A stretch of DNA of 45,168 nt, taken from positions 1 through 45,168 of the forward strand of contig CALAVG010000010.1 in assembly GCA_937892275.1 (NCBI GenBank). The letters run 5' to 3'. This DNA comes from an uncultured Methanomicrobiales archaeon (GTDB lineage: Archaea; Thermoplasmatota; Thermoplasmata; Methanomassiliicoccales; Methanomethylophilaceae). The notes beneath the pieces are model-generated. The model did not search any database, was not told the DNA's origin, and worked only from the letters and a program-made list of their open reading frames with translations. The first letter of the stretch is position 1. Each line of letters begins with the position of its first letter. Below, one piece after another: positions 30,594 through 38,168 of the stretch. Position numbers and translations under genes: made by a program.

Positions 30594-32299
30594 AGTTCCT
30601 CGAGCTCTTCGCAGGAACACATGTCATGGCCGACACCTTCAAGGCGCACGGCTGGGAGACGTACACGGTCGACTGGGACCCCGAGACGGATGCGGACCTC
30701 CACGCGGACATCGGCAAGCTTTCATTGACCGATATCAAGGAGCTGTGCGACGGCTTCCCCGATGTCATCTGGGCATCCCCGGACTGCTTCCCAGCAGGTA
30801 CACCTGTCTGGACATCCACAGGGTATAAAAACATAGAACACATACAGAGTGGCGAGTATGTTATGACGCATACTGGGAGATACAAAATGGTCTACAACAC
30901 AGTTCACCACGAGAACGACAAACTGATCAGAATCAGGATAGCTGGGCACGAGCCTCTGCTCTGTACCCCCAATCACAGATTCTACGCAAGGAAGAAGAAC
31001 AGCTACAGCACAAGAAAGGGCGGCAAATCTCATCGCGAGTCTTTCCTCAGCGACCCTGAATGGGTCGAGGCCAAAGACCTTTCAACGGAATATAGAGTAG
31101 GCATCCCCATCAATCAGGATGCAATCGTACCTCCTGGTCCTACCGGTCATGAGGAGCTTACTAAGAATCCTCTGTTCTGGTGGTTGGTCGGGCTGTACAT
31201 TGCAGACGGAAGCATATCAAAAACTACTGTTACAATCTGCTCTGAGAAGAGTACGGATGAACGCGCAATCATTTCATCTGCGCTGACTGAGCTGGGGATC
31301 AAATTCAGTGAAAGGGATTGCAGGACTGCGCACCATCATGAGATCCATAACAAAGAGCTGTGTGATTTCCTACTGCAATTCGGCAAAGGTGCAGCGAACA
31401 AAACAGCAACGGCGGCCATTGTCTCCTTGCCCAAAGAGCATCTGAAGCAATTCGTCGATGGATATCTTTGGGGTGATGGACATATGGACAGATCTACGAA
31501 AAATCCTCAATGGAAATTCACAACGGTCAGCAGGAACTTGGCATACAGCATGCAATTGTGCATCCTCAAAGCATATGGTAGATACACGACCATTACCATC
31601 AGACCAAAAGAAAAACAATGCTCGGTCATCGAGGGGCGTGAAGTGAATGTTCATGACAGTTATGTCTGTGGATTCTATATCGATGATTCGAACAGGTTCC
31701 AATACACTATTGAAGACGGGTTCGCTTGGGTGAATGTCAGAGAGGTCTCTGACACGAACGAAGTCGCGGACACATATTGTCTTTCAGTTGAGGATGATGA
31801 GTCCTTCACGGTGCTCAATACAGCAGTTCATAATTGCACGACCTACTCGGTCGCTGCCATTAGCAAGCACAGGCGGCAGGAAGGAGATGATCTCGTCCCT
31901 GTCAGCGACTACGCCAAGCAGTGCGATGACATCAACAGGCATGTCGTCGCACTTATCATCGCGTGCAAAGTAATGAAGGAGGACAAGGAGCACAAACCCT
32001 TCTACTACTTCATCGAGAACCCGAGAGGGGGCATGAGGAAGATGCCCTGGCTCGAGGGTATACCCAGATACACTGTGACCTACTGTCAGTACGGAGAGAC
32101 CAGGCAGAAACCCACGGACATCTGGACAAACCATCCTTTCCCGAACTTCAAGCCGCCATGCAAGCCAGGAGCGCCGTGCCACGTCAGGGCGCCCAGGGGC
32201 AGCAAGACAGGGACCCAGGGGATAAAGGGCAAACTGAATAGGGCAAGGATACCCCAGAAACTATGCGAACACATCGTGGAGATATGCGAAGAGGAATGA
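30590..32299 (+). CDS. C5 cytosine DNA methyltransferase-like protein with intein
   Basis: 569 residues as translated; 219 after removal of the 350-residue intein. The extein begins with motif I L-E-L-F-A-G-T (4-10). The spliced active site is A-S-P-D-C-T-T-Y-S, with Cys416 in the position of the catalytic PC cysteine. F-I-E-N-P-R-G-G follows at 474-481, and Y-C-Q-Y-G...K-P-T-D-I-W-T-N later. This matches the short C5-methylase-like proteins of phages. It probably modifies viral DNA against host restriction; target unknown. The motif IV Pro is replaced by Asp (PDC), so activity is not certain. Confidence 0.85.
   Translation: MKFLELFAGTHVMADTFKAHGWETYTVDWDPETDADLHADIGKLSLTDIKELCDGFPDVIWASPDCFPAGTPVWTSTGYKNIEHIQSGEYVMTHTGRYKMVYNTVHHENDKLIRIRIAGHEPLLCTPNHRFYARKKNSYSTRKGGKSHRESFLSDPEWVEAKDLSTEYRVGIPINQDAIVPPGPTGHEELTKNPLFWWLVGLYIADGSISKTTVTICSEKSTDERAIISSALTELGIKFSERDCRTAHHHEIHNKELCDFLLQFGKGAANKTATAAIVSLPKEHLKQFVDGYLWGDGHMDRSTKNPQWKFTTVSRNLAYSMQLCILKAYGRYTTITIRPKEKQCSVIEGREVNVHDSYVCGFYIDDSNRFQYTIEDGFAWVNVREVSDTNEVADTYCLSVEDDESFTVLNTAVHNCTTYSVAAISKHRRQEGDDLVPVSDYAKQCDDINRHVVALIIACKVMKEDKEHKPFYYFIENPRGGMRKMPWLEGIPRYTVTYCQYGETRQKPTDIWTNHPFPNFKPPCKPGAPCHVRAPRGSKTGTQGIKGKLNRARIPQKLCEHIVEICEEE
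30785..31834 (+). mobile_element. Intein with LAGLIDADG homing endonuclease
   Basis: Residues 66-415 of the ORF. Block A is C-F-P-A-G-T-P-V. Block B holds T-P-N-H at 126-129. The two LAGLIDADG helices are L-V-G-L-Y-I-A-D-G (199-207) and D-G-Y-L-W-G-D-G-H (290-298). Block F is T-Y-C-L-S-V, and the end is V-H-N, followed by Cys+1. It is inserted immediately before the catalytic Cys, the most conserved point of the host protein. Codon choice inside is more AT-rich than in the flanking exteins, consistent with recent transfer. The penultimate His and terminal Asn are present, so splicing should be possible. Confidence 0.92.
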
Positions 32300-32303
32300 G
32301 AAT

Positions 32304-32498
32304 ATGTGATGTGTATACTGTGGAAAGGACGAGTGCGCCGTGGACGAGGTCCGGGCCACCTGTGAGAACGAGAACAGCAACGAATTCGACTTGACCGCGA
32401 AGGTTAGGTGCTGCAGCATGAGCTGCGGGCGGACGTCGCTCGTGCATGCACGCATCTGCCTCGATGATGCCGACTTCGAGCCGGTGGATCCGGAGTGA
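32304..32498 (+). pseudogene. Small Cys-rich ORF with TGA as second codon
   Basis: After the ATG at 32304 the next codon is TGA, yet the same frame then reads C-V-Y-C-G-K-D-E-C ... C-E-N-E-N ... C-C-S-M-S-C-G ... through 62 sense codons to a TGA at 32496. The composition is protein-like, with four CxxC-type pairs. No other in-frame start precedes the Cys motifs. Either a frameshift or point mutation (or assembly error) broke the start, or the gene is recoded. An alternative 32-residue frame from 32296 looks non-protein-like. Confidence 0.5.
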
Positions 32499-32502
32499 TA
32501 AC

Positions 32503-32655
32503 ATGAAAGTGAAGATTTTCGTCGAAGGCTTCCACACCAGCGTCGAGCTGGACGAGCCCTACGACCCCGACAATGTCGAGCAGGTGAACGACATCATAGA
32601 CCAGATCATAGAGCACATCAATGCAACAGGTCTGGACTTCTACAAGGAGGAATGA
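32503..32655 (+). CDS. Small unknown protein
   Basis: 50 residues: V-K-I-F-V-E-G-F strand, then an acidic helix (VEQVNDIIDQIIEHINA). The beta-alpha layout resembles other small acidic proteins in this arm. Starts 4 bp after the Cys-rich ORF. Confidence 0.6.
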   Translation: MKVKIFVEGFHTSVELDEPYDPDNVEQVNDIIDQIIEHINATGLDFYKEE

Positions 32656-32658
32656 GAG

Positions 32659-33285
32659 ATGATAGATGATGAGATCAGGAACATGGAACCGATGACCGGA
32701 GAGGCTGCGCTGAAATGGTGCGGAGAATCCGCATACCAGAGCCTCTGCGAGGACACAGCGCAGAACATCGTGGACAACCTGCCCGAGGACTTGCAGAGCA
32801 TGGTCCTCGAGTGGGCAGCGGAACGCCTGTACGCCTGTCTTGTATGTGAGGGCAGGATCGTGCCCTCCGAGAAGGATTTTGGAGACTACGAGTACTATGA
32901 CATCGAGACGGATAATGACGGAGAGAGATTCATGCACATCTTCGGCTACTGCTGGCACAATGACGGCAGAGTGGATGATGAGACAAGTGGACCCCGCCCG
33001 TACACCGTCACGGAGTACACCAACTGCCGCGTGCCGCTCAAGGAGCTGGTCGCGTGCAAGGACGCAAGCGAGAGATGGGATCTCATCTGCGACTGCGAGG
33101 CCGCAGTGCAGCAGTACGAGGGAGACTACACCTGGGACGGGTTCATCGCCGCAGGCTATGGGGATCCCGGGCTGCGCAACGGGTGCATGAGCACAGGCGA
33201 CAATGAGCCATCGTTTGACAACTACCTACACTACGAAAACATTTCTATATGGACGCCCGACGGCTCCTACTACTATATGGTGTGA
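32659..33285 (+). CDS. Unknown acidic protein
   Basis: 208 residues with SD GGAGG. Acidic and Cys/Trp/Tyr-rich (CGESAYQSLCEDTAQ, FGYCWHNDGRVDDE, WDLICDCEAAVQQY). No family recognised. It has the anionic character seen in DNA-mimic or host-takeover proteins, but that is speculative. Confidence 0.7.
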   Translation: MIDDEIRNMEPMTGEAALKWCGESAYQSLCEDTAQNIVDNLPEDLQSMVLEWAAERLYACLVCEGRIVPSEKDFGDYEYYDIETDNDGERFMHIFGYCWHNDGRVDDETSGPRPYTVTEYTNCRVPLKELVACKDASERWDLICDCEAAVQQYEGDYTWDGFIAAGYGDPGLRNGCMSTGDNEPSFDNYLHYENISIWTPDGSYYYMV

Positions 33286-33290
33286 TAAAA

Positions 33291-33587
33291 ATGAAGACTA
33301 TGAAGATATCCGTAAATGACTATGTATGCATCGACGACGATGCGACCGAAGAGCAGATCGCCGCTGCCGTTGATAAAAGGATCAAGGCCATCGCAGAAGC
33401 AATAGTCTCCGATGGACTGGACCCCGATGACTGCGCTGTCGAGTACGGCGAAGTGACCGATGTCGATGCGGTATGCCCGCACTGCGGAAGACCGGTCACC
33501 GCATCGCCCCTCGGACAGTACCTCTTCGCATGCAGGGATTGCGATGAGGACTTCTTCTTATTCGAGTGCCCGAGGAGCAAGGAGTGA
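33291..33587 (+). CDS. Zinc-ribbon protein
   Basis: 98 residues. An N-terminal strand-helix unit of the type found in the neighbouring small proteins is fused to a C-terminal zinc ribbon (CPHCGRPV ... CRDCDEDFF, plus a further Cys). Only GATAAAA precedes the ATG, so translation is probably coupled. Function unknown. Confidence 0.7.
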   Translation: MKTMKISVNDYVCIDDDATEEQIAAAVDKRIKAIAEAIVSDGLDPDDCAVEYGEVTDVDAVCPHCGRPVTASPLGQYLFACRDCDEDFFLFECPRSKE

Positions 33588-33591
33588 TACG

Positions 33592-34032
33592 ATGATACAC
33601 AAATTCAAAGCGAGATGCAGGAAGATAACCCACAGGACCCAGGCAAACATCATGACTCTCATCGAAGAGTCTAAGAAGTATTTCTCCGAGGGTTTCGTCA
33701 GGGGAAGATACGGCAGATACGCAGGCGCCTGGCACATGTCCCACGAGGACACCATGGCCAGGAGCTACGCCCTCCTCGAGGCCATCGAGGAGGTGGCACT
33801 GTTCAGACGCTACGACGACACCGAGGCCGCCAAGTACGTGATGATGCACGTGTGCGAGGTAGGCTGGAGACGCGGCATAGAGCAATATGCCAGAGAAGAG
33901 CTGAAGAACGTACCGCCCGAGGAGAAGTGCAAACTGATCGGCAAGGCCGAGGTCGAGAGGGAGCACCTCATCGACGAGGCCTTCGAGAAATATTGGAACG
34001 ACACGACAGGGGACAAAGTACAGGAGGAATGA
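33592..34032 (+). CDS. Unknown helical protein
   Basis: 146 residues from the ATG at 33592. Basic start (HKFKARCRKITHRTQ), then long helices with alternating charge. No family recognised. The stop is followed by GAG-ATG of the next gene 4 bp on. Confidence 0.7.
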   Translation: MIHKFKARCRKITHRTQANIMTLIEESKKYFSEGFVRGRYGRYAGAWHMSHEDTMARSYALLEAIEEVALFRRYDDTEAAKYVMMHVCEVGWRRGIEQYAREELKNVPPEEKCKLIGKAEVEREHLIDEAFEKYWNDTTGDKVQEE

Positions 34033-34035
34033 GAG

Positions 34036-34530
34036 ATGGCGAACTGCTGCGAGAATGTGATGAACTTCAACTGCACCGATGAACAATTCGAGAAGAGGGT
34101 ACGCCCTCTCCTCGAAGGGAACGACCACATGGGTCAGCGCAAGCCGCTGACCTTCAACGTCCTCGTGCCCATGCCCGGGAGCGTCTACAGAGGCTCCGTC
34201 GGGACGGAGGAGAGGAAGATCTACGGAAAGAACAACTGGTACGACTGGTCCAATGAGCACTGGGGCACCAAATGGGATGCGTACGATGTCCGTGTCGATC
34301 CCGAGTGCGTGTCCTTCACGACCGCCTGGGCTCCGCCGAAGCAATGGTATAGGGAGCTGGCCAGGAGGCTGCAGGCCTCCGGCATAACCGCACACGCGGA
34401 CTACTATGTAGAGGGTGGGTTCCCGGGATCGCTGGGAGGTTACGACCTCTCGGGCGGAGTGCTCACGGACACCGAGGCCGATGAGGATTTCATCGGGATC
34501 TATGCGGACGAAGAGGAGGAAGAGGAATGA
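34036..34530 (+). CDS. Api92-like protein (ferredoxin-like fold)
   Basis: 164 residues. M-A-N-C-C-E-N-V-M-N-F at the start, N-W-Y-D-W-S-N-E-H-W-G-T-K-W-D-A in the middle, then S-F-T-T-A-W-A-P-P and a Y-V-E-G-G-F-P-G-S end. These match the phage Api92-like/DUF1281 family (MaNWCxN...WYxWrxxnWGTKWdxy...fxTAWsPP). The usual Trp in the start motif is replaced by Cys. Function of the family is unknown to me. The C-terminus is acidic (E-E-E-E-E-E). Confidence 0.8.
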   Translation: MANCCENVMNFNCTDEQFEKRVRPLLEGNDHMGQRKPLTFNVLVPMPGSVYRGSVGTEERKIYGKNNWYDWSNEHWGTKWDAYDVRVDPECVSFTTAWAPPKQWYRELARRLQASGITAHADYYVEGGFPGSLGGYDLSGGVLTDTEADEDFIGIYADEEEEEE

Positions 34531-34748
34531 AGGTGGAGATAGTGAGGAAGATGGTGTTCACGAAGATCGTGGACATCCCGGACGACGAGCTGATCTACAA
34601 GTCGGTCGAGGAGTACCTCGCCGACAACGACTAGCTGGGAGATGTGGACATGGGAGATGCGACCGACGAGATCACCGACAACGACACGGGGATATTCGTC
34701 TACGAAGAACCTAGGGTCCGGGGCACGCCTGCCCCCCAAACCCTTTGA
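34527..34748 (+). CDS. Small protein with in-frame TAG (candidate pyrrolysine)
   Basis: The conventional reading stops after 35 residues at the TAG (34632-34634). The same frame continues L-G-D-V-D-M-G-D-A-T-D-E-I-T-D-N-D-T-G-I-F-V-Y to a TGA at 34746, 73 residues in all. The part after TAG completes a strand-helix-strand protein like the other small proteins of this arm, with a terminal F-V-Y-E-E strand. The last dozen codons run into the boundary hairpin, so the true end is less certain. It overlaps the Api92-like gene by ATGA. Confidence 0.6.
34720..34735 (+). promoter_or_regulatory. Cassette-boundary hairpin
   Basis: GGGGC-ACGCCT-GCCCC, followed by CCAAACCCTTTGAAA, the same CCCTTT element as at other cassette ends. 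Confidence 0.45.
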
Positions 34749-34778
34749 AACGATTTGACCGGAAGGAGCTGAACAGAA

Positions 34779-35276
34779 ATGGCAAAGATATACATGGACA
34801 GAGCAGAGAACGGAATGACCGCGGTCACGGACGAGAGGGACGCTTTCGTGAGCTACCTCTTAGAGCACAGGCCGGCCACGGCGAAGGAGCTCAGGGAGTT
34901 CGGTGTCGAGCAGACTCTCGCCTGCTGCGAACCTGCGGAGCATCAGCTGTGGGAGCTCATCGAGAAGGTCGCCGACGGGGATTTCGAGCACGGCACGAAG
35001 TGGGACCTGACCGCCGCTGGACTGGATGCGCTCTCCGAGGATTTCCTCGACTGCGGCCGCGACCCGAACGACGACTTCTGCGGTATTACCGTTTGGGATA
35101 AGACCTCTCAGGAGGCGGCGGACCTGGTCGCGAGGATGGCGCACGACATCGTCCGTAGCGAGCTCGAGGAGGATGATCCCGGGATCGAAGATGACGAGGA
35201 TGATGAGGAGTTGCTATGGGCCGTGATGAGGATGGCTGTCGAGAAGCACGATGCGAAGAAGGAGAGGAAGGAATGA
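34779..35276 (+). CDS. Acidic helical protein, possible winged helix
   Basis: 165 residues with SD GGAAGGAG. Residues about 25-90 (FVSYLLEHRPATAKELREFGVEQ..., LWELIEKVADGDFEHGTKWDLTAAGLDAL) resemble a winged-helix arrangement. The last 50 residues are strongly acidic. No family recognised. Confidence 0.65.
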   Translation: MAKIYMDRAENGMTAVTDERDAFVSYLLEHRPATAKELREFGVEQTLACCEPAEHQLWELIEKVADGDFEHGTKWDLTAAGLDALSEDFLDCGRDPNDDFCGITVWDKTSQEAADLVARMAHDIVRSELEEDDPGIEDDEDDEELLWAVMRMAVEKHDAKKERKE

Positions 35277-35397
35277 ACGGAGAAACGCACGGAAACGGCT
35301 CTAGGAGCGACGATAGGGGGTCGATAGGTACTCGGATACCTTTTCACGAGGAAAGTGTCTCAAAATCGATTCTAGACGGCTTTACGGAGGTTTTACG

Positions 35398-35754
35398 ATG
35401 GCAAGCGAGGCTGCACATCTCGTGGACCCGTATGCATACGCGGTCCTTTTGGCCTGCGCAAATCAGGATAGGACGCGCTCGCGTATATATGTTTCGAACA
35501 CGCAGCGCAGAAGGTTCGGCGAGATGCTCGACGCGGGATGGCTGCGGATGGACGGTAAGTACGTGCGCACGACGGAATCCGGGATCGATGCGATGCACCT
35601 GATGAGGCAGCTGTTGGATATGCTGCGGGATGACGCGTGGGAGGGTCTCATCGAGGATATAGACGAGCAGCGCGAGAGACAAGGCGCGCATATGGCAGAA
35701 CACATGCTCGAAAAAAGAAAGGCACACGATACTGAGAGGAGGGAGGGCCTGTGA
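35398..35754 (+). CDS. Winged-helix-like protein
   Basis: 118 residues with SD GGAGG. AYAVLLACANQDRTRSRIYVSNTQRRRFGEMLDAGWLRMDGKYVRTTESGIDAMHLM has the helix-helix-strand layout of a wHTH, with a charged helical tail. Likely a small regulator. Overlaps the next gene by ATGA-type coupling. Confidence 0.65.
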   Translation: MASEAAHLVDPYAYAVLLACANQDRTRSRIYVSNTQRRRFGEMLDAGWLRMDGKYVRTTESGIDAMHLMRQLLDMLRDDAWEGLIEDIDEQRERQGAHMAEHMLEKRKAHDTERREGL

Positions 35755-35975
35755 ACAACCGCACCCCGATGTGCGCGAGGTGCAACACCGCGCTGATCTA
35801 CCGGCCGGACATCGACCGGCGGGAGAGGGAGAGGGCGGCGGCACCGAACATGCAGGTGTTGGTGTGCCCGGTCTGCGGTGAGGTCTATAGGGTCCCGCGG
35901 TTCCGATCCCGGGCGCACCACGTGCGCTATGTGCGCATGATGCGCCTTGCGCGGTCGCCTAGCGCGCTCGCGTAA
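35751..35975 (+). CDS. Zinc-ribbon protein with Arg-rich tail
   Basis: 74 residues. C-A-R-C near the start and C-P-V-C-G at about 38-42 form a zinc ribbon. The C-terminus is very Arg/His-rich (RFRSRAHHVRYVRMMRLAR), suggesting nucleic-acid binding. It ends in TAA and is the last gene before the AT-rich region. Confidence 0.7.
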   Translation: MNNRTPMCARCNTALIYRPDIDRRERERAAAPNMQVLVCPVCGEVYRVPRFRSRAHHVRYVRMMRLARSPSALA

Positions 35976-36041
35976 TAAAGACGGGCCCCCAAAAAACGGC
36001 CAAAAACTATGGGTTTTAAATAGGTGTTCGGGAAGTTGTGT

Positions 36042-36095
36042 CTCTCACGCATTAAATAACCCTTGAATTCGATTTTTTGTTAAGGTGTTACCTTT
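36042..36095 (+). repeat. Dispersed ~54-bp repeat, copy B
   Basis: Aligns with 14626-14680, keeping the TCTCACG start, the AACCCTT and ATTTTTTG blocks and the palindrome AGGTGTTACCT (36083-36093). Base differences inside the palindrome lie at its centre, so the binding half-sites are conserved. Confidence 0.65.
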
Positions 36096-36695
36096 ACGTA
36101 TTAGGCGTGCCTAAATTCGCATATGCGTGTTTGTTTAGCTATTACCTTAACTTACCATTAACTCGTTAAGGTCAGGAGACAACGCGGAGGGTATTATCCA
36201 AAAGGGTAATACGTATTTATCCACAGAAGATAACTTTAAATACTACCGAGTTTGCACTTCTATATAAACTTAATGTACATTTTTGTACATTCATCTCCGT
36301 TAACTCTCCAAATTATCAATGTCCCAGCATATCATCTTAACACCACTTAAACAACCCCCGTCTTAACATATCTTAACTCCCAATAATCTATACACCGCCA
36401 CCCATATACATAATCCGTCTCAAATATTTAGTCAAGCCTAATGATATTAACATCCCTTTCGGCTTTAAAATTTAAGCTCCCACCTTAACTCCACTTTTAA
36501 GGTCGTAAAGCTACTACCTAAACAAATCGACCTTTCACAAAAATTAACGCTGTTAATTCACCAATACCCTACATCAATGCACACATATGTACATTATTCG
36601 TACTATTTTCACCCTGAATCGTCCCCGGATCGACCCCAAAGGGACCCGACCGTCCCTGCGGAACGGGCTTCGCACCATCACACAATCAAAAACCA

Positions 36696-36786
36696 TTTAT
36701 ATTATCCAACGGATACACTTCATTGACGGGCACCCATCCGATCCGGTTCCTAGACCCGTGCCCGTCCAATCCGAATCATATATCAT
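36696..36786 (+). promoter_or_regulatory. Promoter(s) of right-end operon
   Basis: TTTATATTA (36696-36704) and CATATATCAT (36777-36786) are TATA-like. The second would start transcription near 36808, leaving a short leader with AGGAGG before the ATG at 36822. Confidence 0.4.
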
Positions 36787-36821
36787 ACGCATACCGGATC
36801 GACCGATAGGAGGAACAGAGA

Positions 36822-37031
36822 ATGTCGGAAGGCATTATGAGAAGGTCCATGCAGGACCTGCACAGGAGATACAAGAGCAACGATGACGACGGAGGCATGG
36901 GCGCGACCGGGCCCATGGACGGTATAACGATAGATGACACCCCATCCCTCGCGAGGATGGAGAGGATGACGCTGGCCGTCCTGACCGATAGGTTGGAGCC
37001 CCTGATGGCGGCGATGGGGGCGGAGGAATGA
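36822..37031 (+). CDS. Small unknown protein, first gene of right-end operon
   Basis: 69 residues with SD AGGAGGAACAGAGA. Met/Gly/Asp-rich middle, helical end (RMERMTLAVLTDRLEPLMAAMG). Overlaps the next gene by ATGA. Function unknown. Confidence 0.65.
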   Translation: MSEGIMRRSMQDLHRRYKSNDDDGGMGATGPMDGITIDDTPSLARMERMTLAVLTDRLEPLMAAMGAEE

Positions 37032-37345
37032 AGCTGACATGTCCGAGATGCAGTGCGAGGGGCGAGATATTCCTCGCAGGTGACGATACGGTCGCGTACA
37101 GATGTCCGGAGTGCGGATATGTGTCCGACCTCATGTTCTCGACAAGGAGAGTATGTCTGGCAAAGGGACAGCAGGATTTCGATAACATCAAGATGCAGAT
37201 GATGCAGTTGAGGTCCGAAGGCCTCAGTGTCGACGACATCGCCTATATGTTCGGCGTAACGAAGGTGACGCTTTACAGATGGGCGCAGAAGGATGAAGAG
37301 CTACGTAAGGCATTGGGCGTGAGAACGAGGAAGGTGAAAGAATGA
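37028..37345 (+). CDS. Zinc ribbon plus helix-turn-helix regulator
   Basis: 105 residues. C5-P-R-C8 and C26-P-E-C29 form a zinc ribbon. Residues about 53-90 contain a helix-turn-helix (LRSEGLSVDDIAYMFGVTKVTLYRWAQ) like those of resolvases and small archaeal regulators. A DNA-binding regulator of this operon or the AT-rich region upstream is likely. Confidence 0.8.
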   Translation: MKLTCPRCSARGEIFLAGDDTVAYRCPECGYVSDLMFSTRRVCLAKGQQDFDNIKMQMMQLRSEGLSVDDIAYMFGVTKVTLYRWAQKDEELRKALGVRTRKVKE

Positions 37346-37497
37346 TCGGCAGGGAGCTGACACCGAGGATCAGGGTCATGGTCAAGAAGGACCATGTCAG
37401 GTTCGACGGCGATTTCGCAATGGTCGAGATAAGCGAAGGCGAGTGGGCCACGGCGGAGTGGATAGGGAGTCCGGCAACAGAGGAGGCGAAGGAATGA
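37342..37497 (+). CDS. Small unknown protein
   Basis: 51 residues, beta-rich (RIRVMVKKDHVRFDGDFAMVEI). Overlaps both neighbours by ATGA. Function unknown. Confidence 0.65.
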   Translation: MIGRELTPRIRVMVKKDHVRFDGDFAMVEISEGEWATAEWIGSPATEEAKE

Positions 37498-37652
37498 GCG
37501 AGATAACCAGATTCAGCAGCGAGGTCAAGAAGATCTATGATTGCAACTTCGAAATGGATATATCAGCGAGCATCGGTCTGGATGAACCCGAGGCGAAGTT
37601 CATGCTCACGGTATCGGAGAACGGATGCCAGATAAAGAGGGTATACGAATGA
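37494..37652 (+). CDS. Small unknown protein
   Basis: 52 residues from the ATG at 37494, beta-type with a single Cys pair far apart. ATGA overlaps at both ends place it firmly in the operon. Function unknown. Confidence 0.65.
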   Translation: MSEITRFSSEVKKIYDCNFEMDISASIGLDEPEAKFMLTVSENGCQIKRVYE

Positions 37653-37825
37653 CAGGATACAAGGACTACTTGGGCATCGAGGAGAACGGCAACGGACGCT
37701 TCGGTGTCGTATTCGAGCGCACCAACATCTCCCAGGAAGCGGCGATAAGGATCTACCGCAAGCTGCTGAGGATGTGCATGGAGCTTGAGGAAGAGGACAT
37801 CGAGATGGTGGAGGAGAAAGAATGA
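37649..37825 (+). CDS. Small acidic protein
   Basis: 58 residues. F-G-V-V-F-E-R-T strand followed by an amphipathic helix and an acidic end. ATGA overlaps on both sides. Function unknown. Confidence 0.65.
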   Translation: MTGYKDYLGIEENGNGRFGVVFERTNISQEAAIRIYRKLLRMCMELEEEDIEMVEEKE

Positions 37826-37962
37826 CCGGATACATCGAGTTCCACAACGGCAGGCCCTATTGGATCCCCGAGGACCACGTCTATTACAAGGGCGAGGTCA
37901 TGGACATCGACGGGATGCTCGCCCGTCAGGAGCGCGAGGCATATGGGGGGACGGAGGAATGA
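37822..37962 (+). CDS. Very small unknown protein
   Basis: 46 residues (MTGYIEFHNGRPYWIPEDH...). It shares the E-F/Y-F-H-N-G-x-P-Y opening with the gene at 44448 (IYFHNGEPYNEE), suggesting a short domain used twice. ATGA overlaps. Confidence 0.6.
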   Translation: MTGYIEFHNGRPYWIPEDHVYYKGEVMDIDGMLARQEREAYGGTEE

Positions 37963-38168
37963 AAGTGAACTACAAGAGGCAGTGGATCGGCAACTACCTG
38001 AGGTACCATGACGGTGCCTCGGAGAGGAAGGTCGTGAGGGCCTGCGGGCTGAGCAGCGCCGTGCAGACCAACCGCGACCTGCAGAAGATGAAGGCGCGCG
38101 GTACGGTGACCAAGGACGGCAACGGACTGCATCTCGCAGACATGGAGCGAAGGAGGGAGAAGGAATGA
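37959..38168 (+). CDS. Small winged-helix-like protein
   Basis: 69 residues. WIGNYLRYHDGASERKVVRACGLSSAVQTNRDLQKMKARGTVTKDGNGLHL fits a minimal wHTH with recognition helix and wing. ATGA overlaps. Probable DNA-binding regulator. Confidence 0.65.
   Translation: MKVNYKRQWIGNYLRYHDGASERKVVRACGLSSAVQTNRDLQKMKARGTVTKDGNGLHLADMERRREKE

Larger units (their letters stand above)
35976..36821. other. AT-rich intergenic control region, 846 bp
   Basis: No gene is supported. It contains repeat copy B (36042-36095) and TTAGGCGTGCCTAA (36101-36114). A third TTTAGCTATTACCTTAA element lies near 36134-36150. AATGTACA/TGTACATT (36272-36291) follows, with many scattered TTAACTCC-like words. TATA boxes near 36696 and 36777 probably serve the operon at 36822, which has SD AGGAGG. 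A second origin, partition site or regulatory hub is possible. Confidence 0.6.

Noticed and set aside
30590..32299. Group I intron in the methyltransferase gene
   Set aside because: The insert keeps the reading frame throughout and has intein splice blocks with Cys1, His-Asn and Cys+1, so it is an intein.
35273..35602. Possible ORF starting at the ATGA after the 34779 gene
   Set aside because: Beyond 35398 it is a shadow of the SD-led wHTH gene, and the first 40 codons alone show no protein-like pattern.
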